Under the pieces are notes generated by a model, which was not told where the DNA came from, made no database searches, and saw only the letters and a list, made by a program, of their open reading frames with translations. Shown piece by piece: positions 35,831 to 45,200 of a stretch of DNA of 64,000 nucleotides. The stretch is from assembly GCF_943192895.1 (NCBI RefSeq), contig NZ_CALPCB010000005.1, forward strand, positions 117,003 through 181,002. Direction: 5' to 3'. The stretch's first letter is position 1. The number at the start of each line of letters is the position of its first letter. The translations under genes and the position numbers were made by a program. The stretch is from Veillonella_A intestinalis. GTDB lineage: Bacteria > Bacillota > Negativicutes > Veillonellales > Veillonellaceae.

Positions 35831-35968
35831 ATATCCACAGAATATACACAAAATTCTGTGGATATGTTGTGTATAGCTTGTGATTAAGTAAATGAATTCG
35901 GTGGATAAGTGAATAAATTAGTGGATAACTCTGTGTATAGTTTTACTATAAATACGGTTCTATCCACT
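35831..35968. other. Outlying DnaA-box cluster beside tRNA-Arg
   Basis: At least eight DnaA-box-like 9-mers in 138 bp: ATATCCACA (35831), ATATACACA (35842), TGTGGATAT (35857), TGTGTATAG (35868 and 35932), GGTGGATAA (35900), AGTGAATAA (35908), AGTGGATAA (35920) and CTATCCACT (35960). The first and third form the arms of a 13-bp inverted repeat (35831-35843 with 35853-35865). The density equals that of oriC, but the site is about 16 kb away from dnaN. It may titrate or recharge DnaA. Confidence 0.72.
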
Positions 35969-36071
35969 TATATTGCGATATGTGAGCATTCCGTTTATAA
36001 TATATACATACATGCGTACTTAGTATAGGGAAGGAACTGTAACTTCCTAAAGTGCAGGTCATGTTATACAT

Positions 36072-36148
36072 GCGTCTATAGCTCAGTAGGATAGAGCAGC
36101 AGTTTCCTAAACTGCGTGTCGGTGGTTCGATTCCGCCTAGGCGCACCA
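36072..36148 (+). tRNA. tRNA-Arg (anticodon CCT)
   Basis: A 77-base cloverleaf with encoded CCA. Acceptor GCGTCTA pairs with TAGGCGC, the D-arm is AGCTCAGTAGGATAGAGC, the anticodon loop TTCCTAA gives CCT (reads AGG), and the T-arm is GGTGGTTCGATTCCGCC. A terminator follows at 36160-36210. Confidence 0.95.
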
Positions 36149-36159
36149 TAAGAGTATAA

Positions 36160-36210
36160 GACTATAACAAAGCCTTGGTTATTTCTGATCGTTTTGTTAT
36201 AGTCTTTTTT
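36160..36210 (+). terminator. Terminator after tRNA-Arg
   Basis: A 12-bp perfect stem, GACTATAACAAA with TTTGTTATAGTC, then six T residues. Confidence 0.88.
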
Positions 36211-36570
36211 ATTTGAAAATAATTCCCAAATACTATGCATGCTATATTAAATAAGCATAGATGGTAATTGTTAGTAAAAAAATAGTAACTTTTTGTTTAT
36301 TTTTTTCAAAAAAATAAAGTATTTTTTTCAACATAGTGTTTAAATTTAAAGTATCTTTTGTGAGTGGATACTGTCTATTATTTTATTAAAAATAAGAGAA
36401 AAATAAATTAAATTATCATTTTATAAAAATAATATAGTATAATACATAATAAATATATGTAAATATTTAATTTTATTCTATTATTTTCTTATATTTGATA
36501 TAAAATAATAATCTATAGATAATTGAACACAGTGAATGTACACTCTATGCAATACAATCATGATGATTAG

Positions 36571-36599
36571 TTGTCATTTTAATCATGCCATGCTATCAT
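36571..36599 (+). promoter_or_regulatory. Candidate promoter of the SdaC-type transporter gene
   Basis: TTGTCA (36571-36576), 17-base spacer, TATCAT (36594-36599). The predicted leader of about 90 bases carries a small CTTTCCT/AGGAAAG hairpin (36613-36655 region). The rest of 36211-36570 is very AT-rich, with no ORF or RNA that I recognise. Confidence 0.6.
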
Positions 36600-36699
36600 A
36601 CGTATATGAAATGTCTTTCCTGAACGGATTTTTGGGGGCTTATATTTAGGAAAGGGTATGCGTGTTTTTTATGAGGTTACATTTTAAGGAGTAATGGTT

Positions 36700-38043
36700 A
36701 TGTTGAATGAACAAACAATGGTCCACAAGGACATACCGGTACAAGGTGATATTCCGGTTCAAGAAGAAACACTCACTCAAGCAGGTGTGAGCACCCAAAC
36801 ATTGGATGCAAGTAAATGGAACAAACAAGACACAGTTTGGATGTTAGGTTTGTTTGGTACTGCTATTGGCGCAGGCGTTCTATTCTTGCCAATTAATGCA
36901 GGGATTGGTGGTATTTTACCTCTTATTTTAATTACTTTATTTGCATTCCCTGTTACCTTCTATGCACATCGTGCGTTAGCTCGTATGGTTATGGCCGCTT
37001 CTTCTCCAGATAAAGGTATTATTGGTGCAGTAGAAGAATTCTGGGGCCCAGTAGCAGCTCGTTTTTTCAATGTCGTGTACTTTATTAGTATTTATACTAT
37101 TTTGTTATTATATTCCGTAGCCATTACTAATACGACCGACAGTTTATTAACGCATCAGATTGGGATTGAAGGTATTGATCGTGCTGTTATTACCATTGCT
37201 GTTATTTTAGGCTTATTAGCTATTGTACGCATGGGGCAAGATATTATTGTTCGTATTATGAGTTATTTGGTATATCCATTTATTGCCACTTTATTGCTTA
37301 TTGGTATTTATTTAATCCCACAATGGAATACAGCTATTCTTTCTTATGAACCAACAGGTGGTAATATGGGCATGTTAATGACTTTGTGGATGACCTTCCC
37401 AGTGTTGGTATTCTCTTTCAATCATTCCCCTATTATTTCTACATTTGTTATGAAAGAACGTCATGTATATGGTGATGATCAAGTTGATAAAAAGACTCGT
37501 GATATTCAACGATATGCTGTATTATTGATGTTTGCTGTTGTAATGTTCTTCGTATACAGCTGTGTATTTAGTTTATCTCCAGCTGATTTACAAGCTGCTA
37601 AAGATCAGAATATTTCCATTCTTTCTTACTTAGCAAATCATTTCAATACACCATTTATTGCTTGGTTTGCACCAATCATTGCTTTCGTAGCAATTACTAA
37701 ATCCTTCTTAGGTCACTATGTAGGTGCTTATGAAGGGTTACGTGATATTATCATCGACTTAGGTAAAGTAAATAAGAAATCCTTCAATGAAAAAACAATT
37801 GACCGTATTATCTTATTATTCATGATGATTACTTGTTCTTTAATTGCTTATTTAAACCCAAGTATTTTAGGCATTATTGAAACTTTAAGTGGTCCAGCGG
37901 TAGCGTTCATTTTATTACTTATGCCAATGGTAGCTGTACGTAAAGTTGATAAAATGAAAAAATACCAAAGTGTTTCCAACTATTTTGTTATTATTGTTGG
38001 CTTAATCACAGTAGGAGCTATGTTCTACGGTCTTATTCATTAA
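36700..38043 (+). CDS. HAAAP-family amino-acid permease, SdaC-like (probable serine transporter)
   Basis: About 11 membrane segments after a roughly 40-residue hydrophilic N-terminus with repeated IPVQ units (DIPVQGDIPVQEE). DTVWMLGLFGTAIGAGVLFLPINAG is the hallmark first segment of the hydroxy/aromatic amino-acid permease family; FSFNHSPIISTFV and FVAITKSFLGHYVGAYEG match SdaC-type serine carriers. Serine/proton symport is the likely function, though threonine is possible. ATG 36700 is preferred over ATG 36694 because it stands eight bases from AAGGAG. The gene is monocistronic, with its own promoter and terminator. Confidence 0.83.
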   Translation: MLNEQTMVHKDIPVQGDIPVQEETLTQAGVSTQTLDASKWNKQDTVWMLGLFGTAIGAGVLFLPINAGIGGILPLILITLFAFPVTFYAHRALARMVMAASSPDKGIIGAVEEFWGPVAARFFNVVYFISIYTILLLYSVAITNTTDSLLTHQIGIEGIDRAVITIAVILGLLAIVRMGQDIIVRIMSYLVYPFIATLLLIGIYLIPQWNTAILSYEPTGGNMGMLMTLWMTFPVLVFSFNHSPIISTFVMKERHVYGDDQVDKKTRDIQRYAVLLMFAVVMFFVYSCVFSLSPADLQAAKDQNISILSYLANHFNTPFIAWFAPIIAFVAITKSFLGHYVGAYEGLRDIIIDLGKVNKKSFNEKTIDRIILLFMMITCSLIAYLNPSILGIIETLSGPAVAFILLLMPMVAVRKVDKMKKYQSVSNYFVIIVGLITVGAMFYGLIH

Positions 38044-38132
38044 TAATAAAGTTTATGTTTAGCGTAGCTAATGTAATATACTAATTAGAATACTATCCTT
38101 ACAAAATAACAAGAATATAGCGAATTTTAAAG

Positions 38133-38170
38133 CCGCCATTTGACGAAACTTCATCAAATGGCGGTTTTTT
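38133..38170 (+). terminator. Terminator after the SdaC-like gene
   Basis: Perfect 11-bp stem CCGCCATTTGA/TCAAATGGCGG followed by TTTTTT. Confidence 0.9.
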
Positions 38171-38323
38171 ATTATAGGGAATGTCCTAAGAGAGGGGATA
38201 CCTATTTACTAGCTTTAGGGGTTATGGTATATTAGAATTAATTTTATTATTATAGGGAATAGGTAATATATAGCAAAGTTGATGAAATCATCAACAATGA
38301 AAAGAGATAGAGGAGGTTTATCC

Positions 38324-39691
38324 ATGGTTGGATTAGATGCAAGCGAACAAGCAAAACAAATTGCTAAAGCTGGTTATACAGAAGATAGAGATTATACGTT
38401 AGAGGAAGCCTTGGCTGAGGCAAAACGCTGCTTAAATTGTGCGAAGCCTTTGTGCCGTACAGGTTGTCCTATTGAAAATGAAATTCCTCGGTTTATTCAG
38501 GCTATTGCTCGCGGTAACTTTGGGGAAGCGAATGATATTATTGGGGAACGCAGTAATTTACCAGCTGTTTGTGGTCGTGTTTGTCCTCGTGAAAAACAGT
38601 GTGAAGGGCATTGTATTTTAAATCGTGCCAATAAGCCGATTAACATTGGTAAATTAGAACGTTTTGCTGCTGATTTTGAAAGTTTGCATGGCCTTCGTCG
38701 TATGAAACCAATCATTAAGGATCAAGGTAAAATTGGTATTATTGGTTCTGGTCCGGCAGGCTTAACTGTAGCTAGTGATATGGCTAAATTAGGCTATGAA
38801 GTGACTATTTTTGAAAAGCAAGACGAACCAGGAGGAATTTTACTTTATGGGATTCCGGCCTTCCGTTTAAGTAAAGAAGTAGTACACCGTGAAATTAATC
38901 GTTTAAAAGCATTAGGTGTTACTTTTGAATGTAATACTATTATTGGTCCTGAGAAAACCATTGACTCTTTATTTGAAGATGGTTATGATGCGATTTTTAT
39001 TGCTACAGGGACTCACGTACCGATGGAATTGCCTATGCGCGGTGATGAAAAGTCAGGCGTTTTACAAGCAATGGCTTTGTTAACAGCCGTACAATTACAT
39101 CAAAATGGTCGTGTTGGTGATGATGCGATTCCAGTAAATAGTGGTGATCGAGTAGTCGTAATTGGTGCCGGTAATGTGGCTATGGATGCGGCTCGTACTT
39201 GCGTTCGTTTAGGTGCTTCTGTGACTGTAGCATACCGTCGTGGCGAAGAAAATATGAGTGCTAATCCATTAGAATATAAAGAAGCCAAAGAAGAAGGAGT
39301 AGCTTTTAAATTTTATGCCTCCCCAGCTAGTGTTGAAGGAGAAGTCGTTGTAGAAGGGCTTCGTTGTGAAATCCAAGAACCACAAGAAGATGGTTCAGTT
39401 ACTCCGACTGGTCATTATGAAACAATTCCAGCTGATAAGATTATTATTGCTATTGGTCATAAGCCAAATGCTCGTTTAGTAGGCCCTGGCAATGGTATTG
39501 AAGTTAATAAAGATGGTTATGTAGTGACTCGTGAAATGCCATATGGTATGACAAGCCGTAAAGGTGTATTTGCTGGTGGGGATGTAGTACATAAGCCAGC
39601 TACTGTAGTATTGGCAATGCGGGCTGCTAAAAAAGTCGTAGAAGGTATGGTTAACTACTGTGAAGCTAAACGTTTCTTAGGGGATATGTAA
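38324..39691 (+). CDS. gltA: NADPH-dependent glutamate synthase small subunit-like oxidoreductase (GltA type)
   Basis: A 455-residue iron-sulfur flavoprotein. The N-terminal ferredoxin-like part has CLNCAKPLCRTGCP and CGRVCPREKQCEGHC, ligands for two [4Fe-4S] clusters. Then comes an FAD site GSGPAGLTVASDMAKLGYEV and an NADP site GAGNVAMDAARTCVRLGASV, and the FAD-closing AGGDVVHKPATVVLAMRAAK. It moves electrons between NAD(P)H and clusters. The large glutamate synthase subunit is absent, so it is either the homotetrameric GltA type or a partner in electron bifurcation; no NfnA-like gene is adjacent. ATG 38324 with AGAGGAGG upstream is preferred over an in-frame ATG at 38279. Confidence 0.85.
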   Translation: MVGLDASEQAKQIAKAGYTEDRDYTLEEALAEAKRCLNCAKPLCRTGCPIENEIPRFIQAIARGNFGEANDIIGERSNLPAVCGRVCPREKQCEGHCILNRANKPINIGKLERFAADFESLHGLRRMKPIIKDQGKIGIIGSGPAGLTVASDMAKLGYEVTIFEKQDEPGGILLYGIPAFRLSKEVVHREINRLKALGVTFECNTIIGPEKTIDSLFEDGYDAIFIATGTHVPMELPMRGDEKSGVLQAMALLTAVQLHQNGRVGDDAIPVNSGDRVVVIGAGNVAMDAARTCVRLGASVTVAYRRGEENMSANPLEYKEAKEEGVAFKFYASPASVEGEVVVEGLRCEIQEPQEDGSVTPTGHYETIPADKIIIAIGHKPNARLVGPGNGIEVNKDGYVVTREMPYGMTSRKGVFAGGDVVHKPATVVLAMRAAKKVVEGMVNYCEAKRFLGDM

Positions 39692-39822
39692 GTATCGTTG
39701 CTATATTGGTACACATAAAAAGTAAGAAATACGAATAATAAGAAAATAAAGAATAGAATAAAAAAATTTCGTATTAAATACGTATAGCAAAATGATAGAA
39801 AGACAAGTATATAAATAAAAAG

Positions 39823-39875
39823 AGGACTGTAATGAAATGAGGATTTTATCCGTCATTTAGGTTACAGTCCTTTTA
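39823..39875 (+). terminator. Terminator after gltA
   Basis: AGGACTGTAA pairs with TTACAGTCCT around an interior stem, followed by TTTT. The rest of the 281-bp gap to the convergent gene is AT-rich without a gene. Confidence 0.75.
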
Positions 39876-39972
39876 TGATTGGGTAAATTTTATAAGGTTT
39901 ATAAGTTTTTAAACTTTATAGGGCTATAAAACTTGCCTTATAAGGCTAATATTCATTGACTAGATATAGTGA

Positions 39973-41175
39973 TTATATAAGCTTTCGTTGTGCTAAGCCT
40001 TGAATAATTCGGTTAGCGGCCTCTTTTATTGTGTCAGGATGAGCGGCTAAGTTAAAACGGCCAAAACCTGGTGTAGCAGGGGCAAAATTAGCACTTGTGT
40101 TAACGCCTACACGACATTCTTTAATAAGAAAATCATCCAGTTCTTCAGGTTTAATATAAGCATTGAAATCAAGCCAAGCTAAATATGTTGCTTCTAGCGG
40201 TGTAAAGCCTATATTAGGGGCTTTTGCTAGGAGTTCTTTTTTGAGCAATTCATAATTACTTTGAATGGTAGCCAATAGGCCAGTAAGCCATACATCACCA
40301 GTCTGATAAGCTGCTTCCGTTGCAATTAAATTAAGTACGGATAATTGTGTGTGATCAATAGTTTTCACAAAATTATCAAACCGTTGGCGATGTTCTTTGT
40401 TAGGGATAATAACATGAGCTACTGGTAGTGAAGCTAAATTAAAGGTTTTAGAAGCACTAGTAATGGTAATAATAGAGTCTTTAAAACGACCATCAGCTAC
40501 TTTTAGGGCAGGAATAAAAGTACCAAAATTAAAATCTTGATGTATTTCATCACTGATTATAAGTACCTTATATTGCTCACAAAGGGTGAATAAACGAGTT
40601 AATTCTTCTTCGGACCAAAGACGACTAACAGGATTATGGGGATTACATAGAATAAAGACTTTTACCTGATGCTCTTTAATTTTTTTCTCTACATCGTTAA
40701 AATCAATATAATAACGACCTGTATTATCCCGTTGTAATTCACTACAAATAGGGGTTCGATCCGTATCTTGAGGTGTGCTAAAGAAAGGAAAATAAACTGG
40801 ACTTAGCATCATAACAGAGTCTTGTGGTTTAGTGAAGGCGTGAAGAATCCAAAAAAGAGTTGTAATTGTGCCATTCGTGAAGCGGAGCCAGCCTTTTTTA
40901 GGACTGTAACCATGGTGACGAGTTAGCCAATCTATAAAGGTCTGATGATAGGTAGGGCTAATTAACGAGTAGCCAAAAGCACCTTGTTTAATTCTATCTT
41001 CTAAGGCAGTCATAACAGTTTCTGGTACTTTAAAGTCCATATCAGCTACCCAGAGAGGAATAACATCGGTTGTATTAAAACGCTGTTCTAACGCATCCCA
41101 TTTTACACTATTAGTATTACGGCGATCGAGAGCGTAGTGCTGTAAAAATTCAGCAGCAGTCATAGTTTGTGACAT
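39973..41175 (-). CDS. MalY/PatB-family PLP aminotransferase (probable cystathionine beta-lyase)
   Basis: A fold-type I PLP enzyme of about 400 residues. IPLWVADMDFKVPETVMTAL is the MalY/PatB signature near the start. CNPHNPVSRLWSEEELTRL and the Schiff-base lysine in ITSASKTFNLASLP are intact, and the C-terminal RFNLAAHP supplies the carboxylate-binding Arg. Members cleave cystathionine or cysteine (C-S lyase) and some also transaminate. ATG 41175 is chosen because AAGGAGG lies just upstream; the ORF extends to 41208 without a ribosome site. It is monocistronic, with the ugp-like terminator upstream. It may link to methionine synthesis by supplying homocysteine for MetH. Confidence 0.85.
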   Translation of the reverse strand: MSQTMTAAEFLQHYALDRRNTNSVKWDALEQRFNTTDVIPLWVADMDFKVPETVMTALEDRIKQGAFGYSLISPTYHQTFIDWLTRHHGYSPKKGWLRFTNGTITTLFWILHAFTKPQDSVMMLSPVYFPFFSTPQDTDRTPICSELQRDNTGRYYIDFNDVEKKIKEHQVKVFILCNPHNPVSRLWSEEELTRLFTLCEQYKVLIISDEIHQDFNFGTFIPALKVADGRFKDSIITITSASKTFNLASLPVAHVIIPNKEHRQRFDNFVKTIDHTQLSVLNLIATEAAYQTGDVWLTGLLATIQSNYELLKKELLAKAPNIGFTPLEATYLAWLDFNAYIKPEELDDFLIKECRVGVNTSANFAPATPGFGRFNLAAHPDTIKEAANRIIQGLAQRKLI

Positions 41176-41398
41176 ATAGGCACCTCCTTGAAGTATGAGT
41201 AAATACATATACTTTATAATCGAAACCAGTTTATTACTATAATAATTATCGTATAGTGGTTTATAGATTATATAATATGTTGAAATATATAATAAGAACT
41301 ACGTTCATTATAGCAAATGGATGTTAAAAGAATAAAGGAGGTGATATAATAATACAGATATAATGTGAAAATTACTAGTGAAATGTGTTAAACTAATA

Positions 41399-41464
41399 AA
41401 AAAGCATCTAACTCCGTTTATTATGATTTATTTAAAAATCATTAATAGGAATTAGATGCTTTTT
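41399..41464 (-). terminator. Terminator of the carbohydrate ABC operon
   Basis: Outer stem AAAAAGCATCTAA (41399-41411) with TTAGATGCTTTTT (41452-41464) encloses a second A/T stem around AATCAT. It lies at the stop of the TIM-barrel gene; T-rich on both strands. Confidence 0.75.
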
Positions 41465-41465
41465 A

Positions 41466-42233
41466 TTATTTTAATGTTAATAATTCTTGGATACTTTCTA
41501 TATGCTCTAGTAGTTTAGTGCTATCTGTAAAGCTTCCATTAGCATATTCTAACACTTTAATTGCCTTAGGTGAATATGTATTTATTGTTTTAAATAAGTC
41601 TGGCCAATTAATAGTACCTGCATTAATTGGATAATGTTGATCGTAATTTCCGTCATTATCGTGTAAATGAAAGGCTATAATTTGAGAATTTAAGGTTTTT
41701 ATTACGTTTGATAAATCCCAATTATTTACATGGGCATGGCCTACATCAATGATTGATTGGATATGAGGAATGGTATTAAATAAATTTAAGTATTCTTCTT
41801 CATTAAATAAATTATTTTCATGTAAACCTACATTTTCCACAGCCATAATAGGTCCATTGATTGAGTGGTTAAAAGTAGCAATTTCTTGTAAACGTTGAAT
41901 AACTAGTTTTTGACAGTCTAATCTATCTCCTTGCCAACGCTCATTTGTATGAATAACAACAAATTTAGCATTTATTTCTTTTCCGAAGAGAAGCGTATCT
42001 TTTAATTGCTTTAAATATTGCGTATCCTCAGGATCTGCTAAATTGACTGTTACACAAGGACCATGTAAGGAAATATCTCTTTTGTTTATGCTAAATTGAG
42101 GAAGTAATTGACTCCAATAATCTTGAGTACCAAATTCATTAAAAAATTCAAGGCCATAAGATAGAGGCAATGTTTTTAATTGACCTTTATTAAAGGCTGG
42201 AAATAGAAGATCACTAATTTCAAGTGTGCTCAT
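41466..42233 (-). CDS. Sugar-phosphate isomerase/epimerase-like TIM-barrel protein
   Basis: A 255-residue AP-endonuclease-2/xylose-isomerase-like barrel. FVVIHTNERW, IMAVENVGLHENN, SIIDVGHAHVNNWD, IIAFHLHDNDGNYDQHYPINAGTINWP and IKVLEYANG contain the family's His/Glu/Asp metal ligands at strand ends. It is the last gene of an ABC importer operon (47 bp after the ATPase gene), so it probably acts on the imported compound. The exact reaction (isomerase, epimerase or phosphodiester cleavage) cannot be read from the sequence. Confidence 0.78.
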   Translation of the reverse strand: MSTLEISDLLFPAFNKGQLKTLPLSYGLEFFNEFGTQDYWSQLLPQFSINKRDISLHGPCVTVNLADPEDTQYLKQLKDTLLFGKEINAKFVVIHTNERWQGDRLDCQKLVIQRLQEIATFNHSINGPIMAVENVGLHENNLFNEEEYLNLFNTIPHIQSIIDVGHAHVNNWDLSNVIKTLNSQIIAFHLHDNDGNYDQHYPINAGTINWPDLFKTINTYSPKAIKVLEYANGSFTDSTKLLEHIESIQELLTLK

Positions 42234-42280
42234 AGGGGCTCCTTCACAGTAAGTAAAAAATATATTGATTAATAGGTTAG

Positions 42281-43354
42281 TTACGATTGAAGATTTTGTT
42301 GGCTTTCTGGATCAAAAAAACAAGCATCATTAATATTAAAACTTATACCGAGTCGTTCGCCTAATTGTATTTGAGTATCTTTACTTGGTATTTGGATAAA
42401 GCCTGTTAAAGAATTAGAAAATTTAAAAAGACAGTTTTGGATATGTCCAATATTTTCTATATACTGGCATTCTCCATAAAGTAAAGCTTTGTCAGTTGTT
42501 GTAACTTTTATTTTTTCAGGACGAATACCTAAAATTACATTATCAGTAGTTATTAGTTTTTTTATAGATTCAGGAATATTCAGTGTTGATGAACCTAGCT
42601 GAATTTGGCCATTATTGATAGGTAGTGTCCATAAATTCATAGCTGGAGTACCAATAAAAGAGGCTACAAAGGTGTTAGCTGGTTGATTATATACTTCTTG
42701 AGGATTACCAAATTGTTGTAAAACCCCTTCGTGAAGAATAGCAATTCGTTGACCAATGGTCATAGCTTCTACTTGATCATGAGTGACATAAATCATAGTA
42801 GAGTTACAGTTTTCATGAATTTTTATTAATTCTTGGCGAGCATGTTGGCGTAATTGTGCATCTAAATTAGCAAGTGGCTCATCGAGTAAGAAATAAGGCG
42901 ATTGCTTTACAATAGCTCGACATAAAGCAACTCGTTGTTTTTGTCCGCCAGATAAAGATTGAATAAGTCGATGTTCATAGCCGTTGAGATTTAACATATT
43001 AATAGCAGCTTTGGTACGAACTTCAATTTCAGAGGCCGGTAAGTTTTGTAATTTTAGGCCAAAGACAATATTATCCCAAACGTTAAAGTGGGGAAACAAG
43101 GCATAGTTTTGAAATACCATCGCAATATTCCGTTTTCCAGGCGGTACATCATTGACACAGGTATCGCCCATAAAAAGTTGACCTGATGTGATGTCTTCTA
43201 GACCAGCGATCATACGTAATGTTGTGCTTTTGCCTGAACCGGAAGGTCCTAATAAGACTACGCGCTCGCCTTCTTTGATTTCAAAGTTTAATTGTTTAAT
43301 TATTTCTTTTCCATGATATGATTTTGTAACTGCATTAAATACAATATTGTGCAT
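42281..43354 (-). CDS. ABC transporter ATP-binding protein, MalK/UgpC type
   Basis: A 357-residue ATPase. Walker A GPSGSGKST (about 35-43), Q-loop AMVFQNYALFPHFNVWDN, signature LSGGQKQRVALCRAI, Walker B FLLDEPLANLDAQLR and the H-loop YVTHDQ are all intact. A C-terminal OB-fold domain (about 240-357; ILGIRPEKI) is typical of sugar and glycerol-phosphate importers. Its start codon overlaps the stop of the permease gene. Confidence 0.92.
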   Translation of the reverse strand: MHNIVFNAVTKSYHGKEIIKQLNFEIKEGERVVLLGPSGSGKSTTLRMIAGLEDITSGQLFMGDTCVNDVPPGKRNIAMVFQNYALFPHFNVWDNIVFGLKLQNLPASEIEVRTKAAINMLNLNGYEHRLIQSLSGGQKQRVALCRAIVKQSPYFLLDEPLANLDAQLRQHARQELIKIHENCNSTMIYVTHDQVEAMTIGQRIAILHEGVLQQFGNPQEVYNQPANTFVASFIGTPAMNLWTLPINNGQIQLGSSTLNIPESIKKLITTDNVILGIRPEKIKVTTTDKALLYGECQYIENIGHIQNCLFKFSNSLTGFIQIPSKDTQIQLGERLGISFNINDACFFDPESQQNLQS

Positions 43355-44181
43355 TATCCTTTTACTCCTGCTTGTATAAATGTATTAAGTATGTATTTCT
43401 GGCAAATTATGAATAAAATAAAGGGTAAAATGCTAGTTAAAACAGCTAAGGCCATAGCAAGTCCCCACTCACTACCGCCTTCTGCACTGATAAACATTGG
43501 TAATGCTAAGGCTAATGTATATTCAGATTTACTTTTTAAAATAAGTAGTGGCCAAAAATATTCATTCCAAGCATTAATAAAAAACATTATGCTAATAGAA
43601 ATAATAGAGGGGCGTACAAGTGGTATTATGATATGCCAGAGTATATAAAGTGGTGAGGCACCTTCAAGAATAGCTGATTCAAATATGCTTTTAGGAATAC
43701 TGCGCATAGTTTGACGCATAAGAAATATTCCCATCCCATCGACCATTTCTACTAATATTACGCCAAAGGCAGTGTCTAATAAACCAATGGAAGAAATGAG
43801 AAGATAGTTAGGCATAATTAATACAGACATGGGAATAAAAAAGGTTAAAACCATGGAGTTAAATAACAATTCTCTACCTTTAAAGCGATAATATACAAAA
43901 CCAAAACCAGCTAGTAAGCTTGTAATGATTTTGAATATGGTTACTGTAATAGCAATAAAAAATGTATTGCCAGTAAATTGAAAGATGGGGAAACGATTTA
44001 ATATAGTTGTATAGTTATCTAGCGTTGGGTTTGTTGGTAACGGATTAAGGGGGTATTGGAAAATTTGATTTAAGTCTTTTAACGAAGCTGAAAGTAAGAA
44101 AATAATAGGCCATAAGCAAAGAATTAATGATATGAGTAGAAATATATGGCCTAGTAATTCTTTTTTTATATTAATTTTCAT
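43354..44181 (-). CDS. Carbohydrate-type ABC permease (UgpE/MalG-like)
   Basis: A 275-residue membrane protein with six hydrophobic segments. The EAA loop ESAILEGASPLYILWHIIIPLVRPS couples to the ATPase. FINAWNEYFWPLLILKSKSEYTLALAL is the characteristic family ending. It overlaps the UgpA-like gene by 11 bp and abuts the ATPase gene. Confidence 0.92.
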   Translation of the reverse strand: MKINIKKELLGHIFLLISLILCLWPIIFLLSASLKDLNQIFQYPLNPLPTNPTLDNYTTILNRFPIFQFTGNTFFIAITVTIFKIITSLLAGFGFVYYRFKGRELLFNSMVLTFFIPMSVLIMPNYLLISSIGLLDTAFGVILVEMVDGMGIFLMRQTMRSIPKSIFESAILEGASPLYILWHIIIPLVRPSIISISIMFFINAWNEYFWPLLILKSKSEYTLALALPMFISAEGGSEWGLAMALAVLTSILPFILFIICQKYILNTFIQAGVKG

Positions 44182-45049
44182 AGTAAACCTTCTTGTCTAA
44201 TACTTTATTACGCCACCAAGCAAAAAGTATAAAGAGCATCATAGTAATAACAGCATAGGCGGCAGATTTTCCTACTTGATAGAAAACGAAAGCATATTGA
44301 TAAATTACATAAACTAAATTAGCACTTCCTTGGTTAGGTCCACCTTGTGTAAGAATATTGACAGGAATCATTACATACTGTAAGCCAAAAACAACAGTAA
44401 TAACAAAAACATAAATAGCAGCTGACGATGTTTGTGGAATGACAATTTTGCGTAGTATCATCCAATCAGAGGCCCCTTCTAGACGAGCTGCTTCTATCAT
44501 TTCTTTGGATACAGACATCATAGCTGCTAGCATGAGTATAAAATTATATCCAAATACTTTCCACGCAATAATAAGGCTAATAGAAAAAATGACTAATACA
44601 GGTTCTTTTAACCATCTTGGTGAGTCTAGGCCGATCATTTGTAGAATTGTAAAAATAGGGCCTGCTAGCGGATTATAAATCCACAGAAATAATATACTGG
44701 CTACTGATAAACTAAAAAGAGAGGGAATAAAGAAGCATATTCTATACAAATTTTTTCCATATTTTAATATATAAGCTAAAATATAGGAGTATATATAGGG
44801 TAATATAAAATTAAATAGTAGTAAGAAGACAACAAATAGGATTGTATTTACGATAATAGAATAGAATTCTCCATTTTGTAATACATCTATATAATTATCT
44901 AATCCAACAAATTTAATTTTAGAACTCACCATATTCCAAGAAAAGAAACTCATACCAACATTGACAAGTAATGGCCAGTAATAAAAGATTAGAAAACAGA
45001 GTGTGGCTGGTAAAAATAGTAAATAACCAGTTTTAGAGAGTTTATTCAT
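44171..45049 (-). CDS. Carbohydrate-type ABC permease (UgpA/MalF-like)
   Basis: A 292-residue membrane protein with six predicted segments (FLPATLCFLIFYYWPLLVNVGMSF onward). The EAA loop is EAARLEGASDWMILRKIVIPQTSS. NILTQGGPNQGSANLVYVIYQYAF is the conserved region typical of UgpA-like permeases. It is separated from the binding-protein gene by 151 bp that hold a hairpin, and overlaps the next permease gene. Confidence 0.92.
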   Translation of the reverse strand: MNKLSKTGYLLFLPATLCFLIFYYWPLLVNVGMSFFSWNMVSSKIKFVGLDNYIDVLQNGEFYSIIVNTILFVVFLLLFNFILPYIYSYILAYILKYGKNLYRICFFIPSLFSLSVASILFLWIYNPLAGPIFTILQMIGLDSPRWLKEPVLVIFSISLIIAWKVFGYNFILMLAAMMSVSKEMIEAARLEGASDWMILRKIVIPQTSSAAIYVFVITVVFGLQYVMIPVNILTQGGPNQGSANLVYVIYQYAFVFYQVGKSAAYAVITMMLFILFAWWRNKVLDKKVYYEN

Positions 45050-45087
45050 ACAAGTACCTCTTTATTCGTAGGCTATATTTAATAATG

Positions 45088-45126
45088 AAAATAGAATCAA
45101 TAGTTTTATCCTATTGATTCTATTTT
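45088..45126 (-). terminator. Intercistronic hairpin between binding protein and permease genes
   Basis: A 16-bp perfect stem, AAAATAGAATCAATAG (45088-45103) with its complement (45111-45126), flanked by T-rich DNA. Partial termination or RNA-end protection here would give more binding protein than permease. Confidence 0.6.
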
Positions 45127-45200
45127 GAGATGGAATCCTTAGTAGGTATTCCTCTATGTTTAATATAAAAGATTAGTTAACTAATTAATATTTATGGTAT

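Noticed and set aside
36029..36063. A segment just upstream of tRNA-Arg resembling its anticodon arm (both contain TTCCTAAA).
   Set aside because: Only about 18 of 26 positions match, and no acceptor, D- or T-arm is present; most likely chance rather than a tRNA remnant.
41334..41370. A perfect AAAGGAGGTGAT ribosome-site match on the plus strand.
   Set aside because: The following ATG is met at once by a TGA; no ORF of any length follows.
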